Of a stretch of 48,253 nucleotides of DNA, positions 10,022 to 18,191 are shown one piece after another; position 1 is the stretch's first letter, and every line of letters starts with the position of its first letter. A model generated the notes under the pieces. It saw only the letters and a list, made by a program, of their open reading frames with translations. It ran no database searches and had not been told where the DNA came from. Position numbers and translations under genes: made by a program. Origin of the DNA: Myxococcales bacterium (GTDB lineage: Bacteria; Myxococcota; UBA796; SXON01). The stretch lies in the NCBI GenBank assembly GCA_009692585.1, contig SHYX01000037.1, forward strand, positions 1 to 48,253. The letters are read 5' to 3'.

Positions 10022-12097
10022 TCACTCGTTCCCTTGCAGCGCGACGACCGGGGGGACGCGGGCCGCCAGCAGGGCGGGGTAGATCGTCGCGAGCAGGCTC
10101 ACCGCCAGCACCAGGCCGACGCCGAGGAGCAGGTGGCCGGCCTGCCACTCCGGGAACATCGCCTTGCCGCCGAAGAGGATGCTCAGGAAGTCGTTGTCCG
10201 CAGGGACGCCGACTTCGTGAAGCCAGTCGAGGCAGACCACCGCGACGCCGCAGCCCGTCACTGCGGCCGCCAGCCCCACGAGCTGGCTCTCGAGGACGAA
10301 GAGCCAGGTGACGAAGGAGGACTGGGCCCCGAGGGCGCGCATGGTCCCAATCTCCGCGGTCCGCTCCAACGTCGCGAGGACCAACGCGATGTTGATGACG
10401 ACGATGGCAACGATGAACAGCACGAGCACCGCCACGGACAGGACCAGCTGAATCATCAAGGCGCTCTGGCCGATCATGCCCGAGGCCTCTTTCCAGCCTA
10501 CGGCTTTGAGCTCCAGCCCCGCGGCGTCCGTGGCGGCCTGGATCGACAGCAGGCCGGCCGCCGCTTCCGCCGGGTCCTTCAGGAACACGGCGATGTTGGT
10601 GACCACGCCCGCGTCCACCTGATCCTGGGTGAACGTCTGTTGCACCCGATCGTCGGCGCGCCCGAAGCTGACCTGGTCCAACGCCGCCAGCGACGTGGTG
10701 GGCGCGACCACCGCTTCCAGCGAGCTGCCGCCCCCGAAAAGTTGATCCTCGATGCTGCCGCCGCCCAGTTCCTGGGCGCCCACCGACGCCTTGATCTCGC
10801 TCAGCTCGGCGCGCTGGGCGTCGGTCATCTTGCCGTACAGGTCGCGGAAGGTGAGCATGTCGACCAGGCAGTAGGCGCCGGCAGCGCTGTCGTCCTTCGC
10901 GACGCCGCTGTAGCGATAGACCCCGTATACCTTGACGTTCAGCGACTTGAGGTAGCCGCTCTTGGTGAACGCGCGGAGCGGGAGGGTGTCGCCGACGTTG
11001 ATGTCGTAGAGTCGCACCAGCGGCGCAATCTCGGCGTAGAAGAACTCCTTGCGCGGCGCAAAGTTCTCGTCGTTCATCGAGAGGAAGGCCTTGAGCAGCC
11101 CCGGCATGTCGGCGCCCTGGTCCGCGAGCACGGCCCGAAGCTTGGGCTCCAGGCCCGCGATCTCCTCGGAATCCAGTTGGTACAGGATGCGGCGGTACTG
11201 TCGGCTCATGCGCTGGACACGATCGTAGAGCGTCCCGCTCTCGCCAATGCTGCCGCCGGCGTCGCGCAACTTCTGCATCGCGTCCAACTCACGGGCGATG
11301 GCGTGCTTCAACCACTGCTCCACCATCGATTCGTTGAGTACGATCCCGCGCTCGTTGGCCGGTACGTTGGTGCCGCGCGTGAGCTGCATGCGCGGGAAAT
11401 TCGCCTCGAAGGCGGGTAGATCGGTGCCGAGCAAGCGGAAGTAGGCCAGGCGGCCATCGGTCGCGAGCGGGGCCACGGCGTTGTCCATCCAATCGATCGT
11501 CGATAGCGGCGCGGCGGCGTATGCGGCGGCGAAACCCTCGGCGAGCACCCGGTCGAGGGCGCTGCGGCTCTCGTCCACCCGGGCGCGATCACTGGTGATG
11601 TCGTCGACACGGTCGAGCTCCGGGCGCAGGTCACCGGCGATGCGCTGGATCCGCTGCAGCAGCATGGTCTGCTTCTCGGCGTTTCCGGCGGTCAGCGCGA
11701 GGCGGAGCGAATCCAGCGTCCGGTCCAGTTCGTTGGCCCCGAAGACGGTGGCGTTGCCCAGCCCCATCGGCAGCGTCGTGCGGACCGCCGGCTGCGCTGC
11801 GATCACGTCGCGGACGGTGCGATAGTCGGCGACCTCCCCGTTGTCGGAGCCGCCGAAATTCATGTCGCCGAGCAGCGCCAGGGGGTCACGCGCGGTGGCG
11901 TCGTAGACCTGCACGTCGGCGGTCACGCTGGTGGTGATGCTTCGACGCATCGCCACTTCGAGGCTGTCGATCAGCGCGGCGCCGGTGACGACGACGAAGG
12001 TGCCGAAGACGAGGATGACACCCACCACGAGGTTCTTGATCCGGTGGGCCCGGACGTTCCGGAACGCGAGGCGCATCATCAGCACCAGCGCGCTCAT
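10022..12097 (-). CDS. ABC transporter permease, FtsX/MacB type, long periplasmic domain
   Basis: This 691-residue partner permease shares the family topology: N-terminal helix (LVVGVILVFGTFVVVTGAAL), a periplasmic domain of about 500 residues, then three C-terminal helices (LVLSVAVLVLFIVAIVVIN, LVGLAAAVTGCGVAVVCL, LLLGVGLVLAVSLLATIYPA). The ATPase-contact segment LERTAEIGTMRALGAQ is present. The periplasmic part is about 240 residues longer than in the neighbouring permease, including a helical segment around residues 140-260, suggesting the two form an asymmetric pair like LolC/LolE. Its ATG overlaps the ATPase stop (ATGA, 12094-12097). Substrate is unknown. Confidence 0.9.
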   Translation of the reverse strand: MSALVLMMRLAFRNVRAHRIKNLVVGVILVFGTFVVVTGAALIDSLEVAMRRSITTSVTADVQVYDATARDPLALLGDMNFGGSDNGEVADYRTVRDVIAAQPAVRTTLPMGLGNATVFGANELDRTLDSLRLALTAGNAEKQTMLLQRIQRIAGDLRPELDRVDDITSDRARVDESRSALDRVLAEGFAAAYAAAPLSTIDWMDNAVAPLATDGRLAYFRLLGTDLPAFEANFPRMQLTRGTNVPANERGIVLNESMVEQWLKHAIARELDAMQKLRDAGGSIGESGTLYDRVQRMSRQYRRILYQLDSEEIAGLEPKLRAVLADQGADMPGLLKAFLSMNDENFAPRKEFFYAEIAPLVRLYDINVGDTLPLRAFTKSGYLKSLNVKVYGVYRYSGVAKDDSAAGAYCLVDMLTFRDLYGKMTDAQRAELSEIKASVGAQELGGGSIEDQLFGGGSSLEAVVAPTTSLAALDQVSFGRADDRVQQTFTQDQVDAGVVTNIAVFLKDPAEAAAGLLSIQAATDAAGLELKAVGWKEASGMIGQSALMIQLVLSVAVLVLFIVAIVVINIALVLATLERTAEIGTMRALGAQSSFVTWLFVLESQLVGLAAAVTGCGVAVVCLDWLHEVGVPADNDFLSILFGGKAMFPEWQAGHLLLGVGLVLAVSLLATIYPALLAARVPPVVALQGNE

Positions 12098-12771
12098 CCG
12101 ACCACGCGCCCGTCCGCCACCAGCACCAGTCGGGTGGCGCGGTCCATCACCCGGGGGTCGTGCGTCGAGAAGATGAAGGTGATGCCTTCATTCTTGTTGA
12201 GGTCCCTCATCAGCTCGACGATGGCCGTGCCCGTGGTCGAGTCCAGGTTGGCGGTGGGCTCGTCGGCCAGGACGATGGCGGGGTTGGTGACCAGGGCGCG
12301 CGCGATGGCGACGCGCTGACGTTGACCGCCCGAAAGCTCGTTGGGCCGCTGTCCGCTCTGCTTGGCCAGTCCCACCTTCTCCAGCATCTCCTGGACCCGG
12401 AGCTTGCGGGCCCGTCCCCCCAACCCCCCCTGCAAGAGGAGCGGAAACTCGACGTTCTGGTACGCGTCCAGCACATTGATCAAGTTGAAGCTCTGGAAGA
12501 TGAACCCGATCCGATTCAGCCTGAGCTCGGTCAGGGCATGGTCACGAAGCTGGTTGGTGACCGTACCGTCGATCGACACCGTGCCCTCGGTGGGCACGTC
12601 CATGCACCCGATCATGTTGAGGATGGTGGTCTTTCCGCTGCCGGATGGCCCGGCGATCGCGGTGAATTCACCCTTCCCGATCGAGATGGACACGTCATGG
12701 AGGGCCCGGACCGACAGCTTGCCGAGCGGGTAATCCTTGGTGACCTTGATGAGTTCTACGATCCCTGACAT
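12094..12771 (-). CDS. ABC transporter ATP-binding protein, LolD/MacB type
   Basis: A 225-residue nucleotide-binding domain of the LolD/MacB/FtsE class. Walker A is GPSGSGKTT (41-49), the Q-loop Gln is in FIFQSFNLI (93), the ABC signature is LSGGQRQRVAIARAL (146-160), Walker B is IVLADEPTANLD (166-177), and the switch His is in FSTHDPRV. I chose ATG at 12771 (MSGIVELIKVTKDYPLG) because homologues begin there; a longer upstream reading in this frame only shadows the MarR gene. It powers the two permeases that follow, being translationally coupled to the first. Its first 16 bases overlap the end of the MarR-like gene, suggesting coupling to that regulator as well. Confidence 0.92.
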   Translation of the reverse strand: MSGIVELIKVTKDYPLGKLSVRALHDVSISIGKGEFTAIAGPSGSGKTTILNMIGCMDVPTEGTVSIDGTVTNQLRDHALTELRLNRIGFIFQSFNLINVLDAYQNVEFPLLLQGGLGGRARKLRVQEMLEKVGLAKQSGQRPNELSGGQRQRVAIARALVTNPAIVLADEPTANLDSTTGTAIVELMRDLNKNEGITFIFSTHDPRVMDRATRLVLVADGRVVG

Positions 12772-12989
12772 CCGGGGGGTCCTCCGCGCTCGGGCTCGAT
12801 GTCGGCCACGCCGGCGCCGATCTGCTGACGGCGCGCCGCCGAGCTCCGCTGGACGATGTCGAGGCCGGCGGCCGTGATGGCGACGTTCTTCTGGCGTCGG
12901 TCGGTGGTGTCCTCGTCGCGGGTGACGAATCCGCGTTCTACCAGACGGTCGACCAGGTGACTGGTGGCGCTGGCGGACAGGTTCAACAT
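12756..12989 (-). pseudogene. MarR-family regulator, N-terminally shortened (probable remnant)
   Basis: The 77 residues include a clear MarR winged-helix segment: recognition helix LSASATSHLVDRLVERGFV, then the wing with TRDEDTTDRRQKNVAITAAG. Normal MarR proteins are about 140-170 residues. Here the helices before the recognition helix and most of the C-terminal dimerisation helix are missing. Reading upstream in frame gives only about 12 more residues before a stop (13026-13028), with no ATG or GTG. Either a short, dimerisation-poor protein is made from ATG 12989, or this is a decayed regulator truncated when the divergent histidine kinase gene arrived. The gene overlaps the ABC ATPase start by 16 bases, as expected for a former regulator of that operon. 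Confidence 0.6.
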
Positions 12990-13047
12990 CTGCCCGGTGC
13001 GGCCTATCCGAACTGCGCAACAACGTCAAGGCACGATACGCCGTCGC

Positions 13048-13971
13048 ATGCGCCTTCGCCCCCGCCTCGCGCTCCTCGTCACCCTGACCCTGCTCGTGGC
13101 CCTCCTTGGGTGGTGGTCGGTCCTGCTATTTCGCCTCACGACGGAGAGCTACGAGCAGAGCGTGGGCCTGGTCGGCGAGGCGGCGACGGCGACACTGCAG
13201 CTCGAACGCCGTCGGGCGATGATCGCGGGCGAATCCGCGACGCTCCTGGGCATCACCGTGCTGCTGCTGTTCCTCGGGTGGCGGAGCAGCGTCGTCGAGG
13301 CACGACAGGCGCAACGACTTCGCGTACTCTTCGCGGCCAGCACCCACGAGCTGAAGACGCCGATCGCTGGGTTGCGTGCGCTCCTGGAGAGCCTGGCCAG
13401 CGGGGTCCTCCCCCTCGAGCAGGCCGGGGCACACCTGGACCGCGGGCTTGACGCCTGCCGCCGGCTGGAGCGGCTGGCCGAGGGCATGCTGGTGCGACAG
13501 GCGGTCCTGGCTGGCGAGTCGCCCGCCGAGGTGCGCACGGTGCGGCAGTGGGTGGACCCGGTCGTTGCGGCAAGACCGGCGGGGCAGGCGCTGGAGGTCG
13601 AACTCGGCGCCGCCGGCCCACTCCTGGTGCGCCTCCCCGGCGAGGCGATGCGCGTGATTCTCGACAATCTCCTCGACAACGCCGCCCGCTACGCGGCGGG
13701 AAGCGTGGTCAGGCTCACGGCTGCACGGGAGGCCGGTCTGCTTCGCGTTCGGGTGTCCGACCAGGGGTCAGGATTCGCTCCCGGAGATGCGGATCGCCTC
13801 TTCGAGCCGTGGGAGCGTGGTCGCCAGGCCGGTACCGCCAACGGCACGGGGCTGGGCCTGTACCTGGCGCGGTCCATCGCCCAGGAGGCGGGCGGGGATG
13901 TGACCGCGACGAGTGACGGCCTCGGTCGCGGTGCTACGTTCACGGCGACGTTCCCGGTTTGTGAGCCATGA
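13048..13971 (+). CDS. Sensor histidine kinase, short two-helix membrane type
   Basis: The 307-residue kinase has two membrane helices (about 7-28 and 64-78) flanking a periplasmic loop of only about 35 residues, so it probably senses membrane or envelope state. There is no recognisable HAMP domain. The phosphorylation site is FAASTHELKTPIAGL (His100). The ATP-binding domain has an N-box (ILDNLLDNAARYA), G1 (VSDQGSGF) and G2 (GTGLGLYLAR). I chose ATG 13048 because it leads directly into the basic-hydrophobic first helix; earlier in-frame codons overlap the divergent MarR gene. Its stop overlaps the start of the response regulator (ATGA, 13968-13971), so they form a two-component pair. Confidence 0.9.
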   Translation: MRLRPRLALLVTLTLLVALLGWWSVLLFRLTTESYEQSVGLVGEAATATLQLERRRAMIAGESATLLGITVLLLFLGWRSSVVEARQAQRLRVLFAASTHELKTPIAGLRALLESLASGVLPLEQAGAHLDRGLDACRRLERLAEGMLVRQAVLAGESPAEVRTVRQWVDPVVAARPAGQALEVELGAAGPLLVRLPGEAMRVILDNLLDNAARYAAGSVVRLTAAREAGLLRVRVSDQGSGFAPGDADRLFEPWERGRQAGTANGTGLGLYLARSIAQEAGGDVTATSDGLGRGATFTATFPVCEP

Positions 13972-14666
13972 GTCGCGTCCTGCTGGTGGAAGATGAACGA
14001 CTCGTGGCCGATATGGTCCGGTTGAACCTTGAACATGCGGGCTGCATGGTGGTCCATACCGACAGCGGTGAAGTGGGCCTGGCGCGGGCTGTCGGCGGCG
14101 GCTTCGACGTGCTGGTCCTCGACGTGATGTTGCCCGGCATCGATGGAATGGAGGTCGCCCGCCGTTACCGGGCTTTAGGTGGCGCCGCGGCCATCCTGAT
14201 GCTCACCGCCCGCGGCGAGGTGCCCGCGCGGGTCGCCGGCCTGGACGCGGGCGCGGACGACTACCTCACCAAACCGTTTGCGATGGCCGAGTTGGTGGCC
14301 CGCGTTCGCGCCCTTGCCCGGCGCGCGCCCGCCCCCGCGGCCTCCTCGCCAGCGGCGAGCGTGCGCGAGCTGCGCGTCGGTCCCTGGGTCGTGAGCGTCG
14401 TCACCCGCGAGGCCACACGCCCCGGCGCGCCAAAGGTGGCGCTAACCGAAACGGAGATCTCGCTGCTTGCCCTGCTGGTGGCCCACCCCGGAGAGGTGCT
14501 CGCCCGCGCCGACATCCTCGAGTCCGCCTGGGGCATGGACCGATCCCCGACCGAGCGCACCGTCGACAACTACGTGATGCGGCTGCGCCGGCTGTTCGAG
14601 GAGGATGTCAACGAACCCCGGCACTTCCTCACCCTGCGCGGGGTCGGATACCGCTTCGAGCCGTAA
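13968..14666 (+). CDS. OmpR/PhoB-family response regulator
   Basis: The 232-residue protein has a receiver domain (1-118) with the acidic pocket Glu8-Asp9, phospho-acceptor Asp52 in LVLDVMLPGIDG, Thr80 and Lys102 (YLTKPF). A winged-helix DNA-binding domain follows (about 128-230), with VALTETEISLLALLV, RADILESAWG, TVDNYVMRLRRLFE and LRGVGYRF, all typical of OmpR-type regulators. It is translated together with the histidine kinase just upstream and is presumably phosphorylated by it. Targets are unknown; the adjacent divergent ABC operon is a reasonable guess. The gene ends 4 bases before the convergent MopE-repeat gene. Confidence 0.93.
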   Translation: MSRVLLVEDERLVADMVRLNLEHAGCMVVHTDSGEVGLARAVGGGFDVLVLDVMLPGIDGMEVARRYRALGGAAAILMLTARGEVPARVAGLDAGADDYLTKPFAMAELVARVRALARRAPAPAASSPAASVRELRVGPWVVSVVTREATRPGAPKVALTETEISLLALLVAHPGEVLARADILESAWGMDRSPTERTVDNYVMRLRRLFEEDVNEPRHFLTLRGVGYRFEP

Positions 14667-14670
14667 TACT

Positions 14671-17600
14671 CTACGGAGTCCCGATGGTTCCGGGGTCGGG
14701 ATCACAGGCCGTGTTGGCCTCTCTGGTGGCGGCGCTGGCGGTCGACATGTAGCCGTTGATCTCGTTGAAATCGAGACGGATGCGGCCCTCGCCGCCGTCG
14801 CCGCCCACGCGCGTGTGGGTGGATTCCCCGTAGCCGCCCGTGGCGTCGAACGCGTCCGCCGCCACGGTCAGCGTGTCGGCGATGATCCAGATCGAACCGC
14901 CGGCGCCGCCGCCGGCGCCGTAGGTCCAGGTGCCGGTGGCCCAAGCGGTCGTGGTGCCGCCGATGGCGGTGATCGAGCTGGCGCTGGTGACGTCGAGCTC
15001 CTGGGCGCCGATGAACAGGATGCCGGCGCCGTCGCCGCCAGCCCCAGGGCTGCTGGAGCCATGCCAGACGCCGCCGCCGCCGGAGCCGCCGAAGAGGTCG
15101 TCCAACGCCACGTCGCCGTAGGTGTCTCCGGGGTCGGCTTCAGGGTAGACGCCAGGGTACCACTCGTCGCCCGCGGTGGCACTGCCGGCGTAGTTGCCGC
15201 CGCCGCCGGTGATCATCGCGCCGCCACCGCCGTAATTGGCGAGGTAGTAGCCGGCCGCGTAGTTGCCGTACGACCCGGTGCTCGAGCTGAGGTTCCCGTC
15301 GCCCTCGCCAGCGTAGGACTCGCCCTGGAAGCCGTCGTTGTTGGAGGCGGTGCCGGTTTCGCCGCCCCAATACCCGAGATCGTCCACGGTGATCAGCGCG
15401 GCGGAGGCCAGCGTGACCGTACCGGTGGCCCGGAAGGCCAGCACGCCGCCGACCTCGCTGTCCCAGGCCGCGGTCGTCAGGGTCGCGGCCGCATCGACGG
15501 TGACGTTGGTGTACTGCGGTACGCGCACCATCTGCACGGCCTGGCCTCCCAGGTTGCTGTTGGCCGACTCGCCGAAGGTCACCGTCGGTGCGGAGTCGAG
15601 GGTGACCACGCTCCCGGAGACGCTCGTCACGTAGATGAACTCGTAGTTCCCGACGTTGGTGTGCCAGCCGTCGGTGCCGTGCATGTTGATGATGAGGACC
15701 TCGTCACCCGCGGCGACGCCGGGCGTTCCGACCACGGTGACGTCGGCGCCCGAGATGGCGCTCACCACGTCGCCAGCTGACAGGGTGAGCGTGGAGCCGG
15801 CCGGCACGTTGAGCGCACCGTCGGCGCCGGTGCCCACCCACCAGCCGTCGTCCACGACGCCGTCGCAGTCGTTGTCCACCCCGTCGCGGACGTCGCTGGC
15901 GCCGGGGTAGACGGTGGCGTCGGTGTCGTCGCAGTCGTCGTCGTTGTCGGCGTAGCCGGCCGGCGAGGTGCAGGAGTCGGTCGTCGGGGTGGTGGCGCCG
16001 TAGCTGTCGAGGTCGGCGTCGCGGTACCAGGTGGTGGTGACGCCGTTGTCGACGACGCCGTCGCAATCGTCGTCTTCGCCGTCGCAGGTCTCGACGGCGG
16101 CGGGGTTCACGCCGCTGTTGGTGTCGTCGCAGTCGTCGTCATTGGCGACGTAGCCGGTGGGGGTGCTGCACGAGGCGGTGCTGGTGCGGGAATCCCCGTA
16201 GCCGTCGGTGTCGGCGTCGGCGTACCAGGTGGTCATGCTGCTGGCGTCGTCGACGATGCCGTCGCAGTTGCTGTCCACGCCGTCGCAGGTCTCCACGGCG
16301 GCCGGATTGATCGCGGCGTCGGTGTCGTCGCAATCGTCGGCGTCGGCCTCGTACCCGGTCGGCTGGTCGCAGTCGAGTACGGTCGCCCCGGAGTCGCCGT
16401 AGGCGTCGCCGTCGGCGTCGGCGTACCAGGTGACGACGTCGGTCGCGGCGTCTTCGTCGATACCATCCACGCAGTTGTTGTCGATGCCGTCGCACCGTTC
16501 GGTGGCGCCGGGGTGGACCGCGCCGTCGGCATCGTCGCAGTCGGTGTCGTCACTGAGGTAGTCCGTGGGCTGGCTGCACGAGGTGACGGTGCTGGCGACG
16601 TCGCCGAAGCCGTCGAGGTCGCTGTCGGCGTACCAGGTGAGGCTGTCCGCAGCGCTGTCGTCGATCGCGCCGTCGCAGTCCTGATCCACGCCGTCGCAGA
16701 GCTCGATCGCCGCGGGGTTGATGCCGGCGTCGGTGTCGTCACAGTCGGTGGCGTCGGCGCCGTAGCCGCTGGGGGCGCTGCACGCGAGGACGCTGGACCC
16801 GGCGTTCCCGTAGCCGTCGGTGTCCGCGTCGGCGTACCAGATGCCGGCGTCGAGGGCGTCGGCCTCGTCCACGGTGCCGTCGCAGTCGTTGTCGGCGCCG
16901 TCACACGTTTCGTCGGCTCCCGGGTAGTTCCCGGCGACGAGATCATCGCATTCCTCACAGGCGGCCCAACCATCGCCGTCCCCGTCGACGTAGCCGACAC
17001 TCCCGTCGCAATTGTAGTCGTTCGGGTCCGTGCAGTCGGCCTCCGTGGCGCCTGGATTGTAGGCGCCATCGCCGTCATCACAGTCGCCGCCGACGTCAGT
17101 GGTCCCGGCGGGTTGCAGACACGCGAGGGTCAGGAGCGCGTCGTCGCCGTAGCCGTCGCCGTCGGCGTCGGCGAGCCAGGGGGACCCGGTGCTGGCGTCC
17201 AGCGAGTCGTCATCGTCGTCGACGAGGCTGTCGCAGTCGTCGTCGAGCCCGTTGCAGACTTCCGGCGCGCCGGGATTCACCCCGGGGTTGAGGTCGTCGC
17301 AGTCGGTGGCGTCCTCCACCCAGCCGCCGCCCGCTTCACAGACCTGCGCCGGGCTGGCGGGATCGCCGTACCCGTCCAAGTCGGTGTCGGCGTACACCGT
17401 GACACCGGCGCTGGCGTCGAGGGAGTCGTCTTCGTCGTCGATCAGCGTGTCGCAGTCGTCGTCCTGGCCGTTGCACGTCTCCAGCGCGTCCGGACGGACG
17501 TCCGGGTTGCCGTCGTCACACTCCTGGCAGGCGGCGAAGCCGTCGGCGTCATCGTCGGCGTACCCCACGCTGCCGTCGCAGTTGTAGTCGTTGGGGTCCT

Positions 17601-18102
17601 CGCAGTCCTCTTCGACCGCGCCGGGGTTGGTTGCGGTGTCGGCGTCGTTGCAGTCGCCGCCGAGCTCGACCATGCCCTCGGGGGCGGAGCACTCGAACAG
17701 CTCGGTCGCGTCGTCGCCGTAGCCGTCGCCGTCGGCATCCGTGTAGAAGGCCGTGGATTGGAGCCCGTTGTCGATCGAACCGTCGCAGTCGTTGTCGAGT
17801 CCGTCGCAGACGTCCTCGGCGCCGGGGTACATCGCGGCGTTGTCGTCGTCGCAGTCGTCGGCCACGAGGGTGTAGCCCTCCGGCTGGTCGCAGAAGCCCT
17901 GGGCCGTGGCGGGATTCCCGTGGCCGTCCCGGTCACCGTCGAAGTAGTAGGTGGTGGCCAGTCCGATGGCGGGGTCGGTCTCGTCGCAGTCGACGTCCTC
18001 GCTGACGCCGTCTTCGTCGCGATCGGGAACGTACTTGGTCGTGCCCTCGACGCGACACGCGACGAGGACGAAAGGCAACAGGCTCAGCTTGGCGATGCGC
18101 AT
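14671..18102 (-). CDS. Large MopE-repeat metal-binding surface lipoprotein
   Basis: The 1143-residue protein starts with a lipoprotein signal (MRIAKLSLLPFVLVAC). About eleven imperfect repeats follow, each with DxDxDGYG, DCDDxxxxxxPGAxExC and CDGxDNDCDG elements, the motif called putative metal-binding motif in MopE-type proteins. The first is near residue 90, the last near 730. Two units use the variant CxDPNDYNCDGSVGY. The Asp-rich loops are expected to bind calcium or another divalent ion, and paired Cys suggest disulfides. The last 400 residues are different: beta-strand-rich, with Gly-rich stretches such as GGSGGGGVWHG and YGAGGGAGGS, suggesting a beta-helix or adhesin-like domain. GGAGTC lies three bases upstream of the ATG. 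The role is probably extracellular adhesion or metal binding. Confidence 0.9.
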   Translation of the reverse strand: MRIAKLSLLPFVLVACRVEGTTKYVPDRDEDGVSEDVDCDETDPAIGLATTYYFDGDRDGHGNPATAQGFCDQPEGYTLVADDCDDDNAAMYPGAEDVCDGLDNDCDGSIDNGLQSTAFYTDADGDGYGDDATELFECSAPEGMVELGGDCNDADTATNPGAVEEDCEDPNDYNCDGSVGYADDDADGFAACQECDDGNPDVRPDALETCNGQDDDCDTLIDDEDDSLDASAGVTVYADTDLDGYGDPASPAQVCEAGGGWVEDATDCDDLNPGVNPGAPEVCNGLDDDCDSLVDDDDDSLDASTGSPWLADADGDGYGDDALLTLACLQPAGTTDVGGDCDDGDGAYNPGATEADCTDPNDYNCDGSVGYVDGDGDGWAACEECDDLVAGNYPGADETCDGADNDCDGTVDEADALDAGIWYADADTDGYGNAGSSVLACSAPSGYGADATDCDDTDAGINPAAIELCDGVDQDCDGAIDDSAADSLTWYADSDLDGFGDVASTVTSCSQPTDYLSDDTDCDDADGAVHPGATERCDGIDNNCVDGIDEDAATDVVTWYADADGDAYGDSGATVLDCDQPTGYEADADDCDDTDAAINPAAVETCDGVDSNCDGIVDDASSMTTWYADADTDGYGDSRTSTASCSTPTGYVANDDDCDDTNSGVNPAAVETCDGEDDDCDGVVDNGVTTTWYRDADLDSYGATTPTTDSCTSPAGYADNDDDCDDTDATVYPGASDVRDGVDNDCDGVVDDGWWVGTGADGALNVPAGSTLTLSAGDVVSAISGADVTVVGTPGVAAGDEVLIINMHGTDGWHTNVGNYEFIYVTSVSGSVVTLDSAPTVTFGESANSNLGGQAVQMVRVPQYTNVTVDAAATLTTAAWDSEVGGVLAFRATGTVTLASAALITVDDLGYWGGETGTASNNDGFQGESYAGEGDGNLSSSTGSYGNYAAGYYLANYGGGGAMITGGGGNYAGSATAGDEWYPGVYPEADPGDTYGDVALDDLFGGSGGGGVWHGSSSPGAGGDGAGILFIGAQELDVTSASSITAIGGTTTAWATGTWTYGAGGGAGGSIWIIADTLTVAADAFDATGGYGESTHTRVGGDGGEGRIRLDFNEINGYMSTASAATREANTACDPDPGTIGTP

Positions 18103-18191
18103 GGCGACTCCGACGCGGCCATTCTACTCCAGCGCGGCGGCGTTGGTGGGGAAGGCGCGGTAGTTTCCCTCGGTGGATGCGGATTCGCCGC

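Noticed and set aside
12772..13029. N-terminal extension of the ABC ATPase frame
   Set aside because: Arg/Pro/His-rich out-of-frame reading over the MarR gene. The ATPase family starts at 12771.
15850..18020. Possible CRISPR array or DNA tandem repeat
   Set aside because: The periodicity is protein-level MopE repetition with diverged DNA; units differ in length and sequence and there are no identical repeats with unique spacers.
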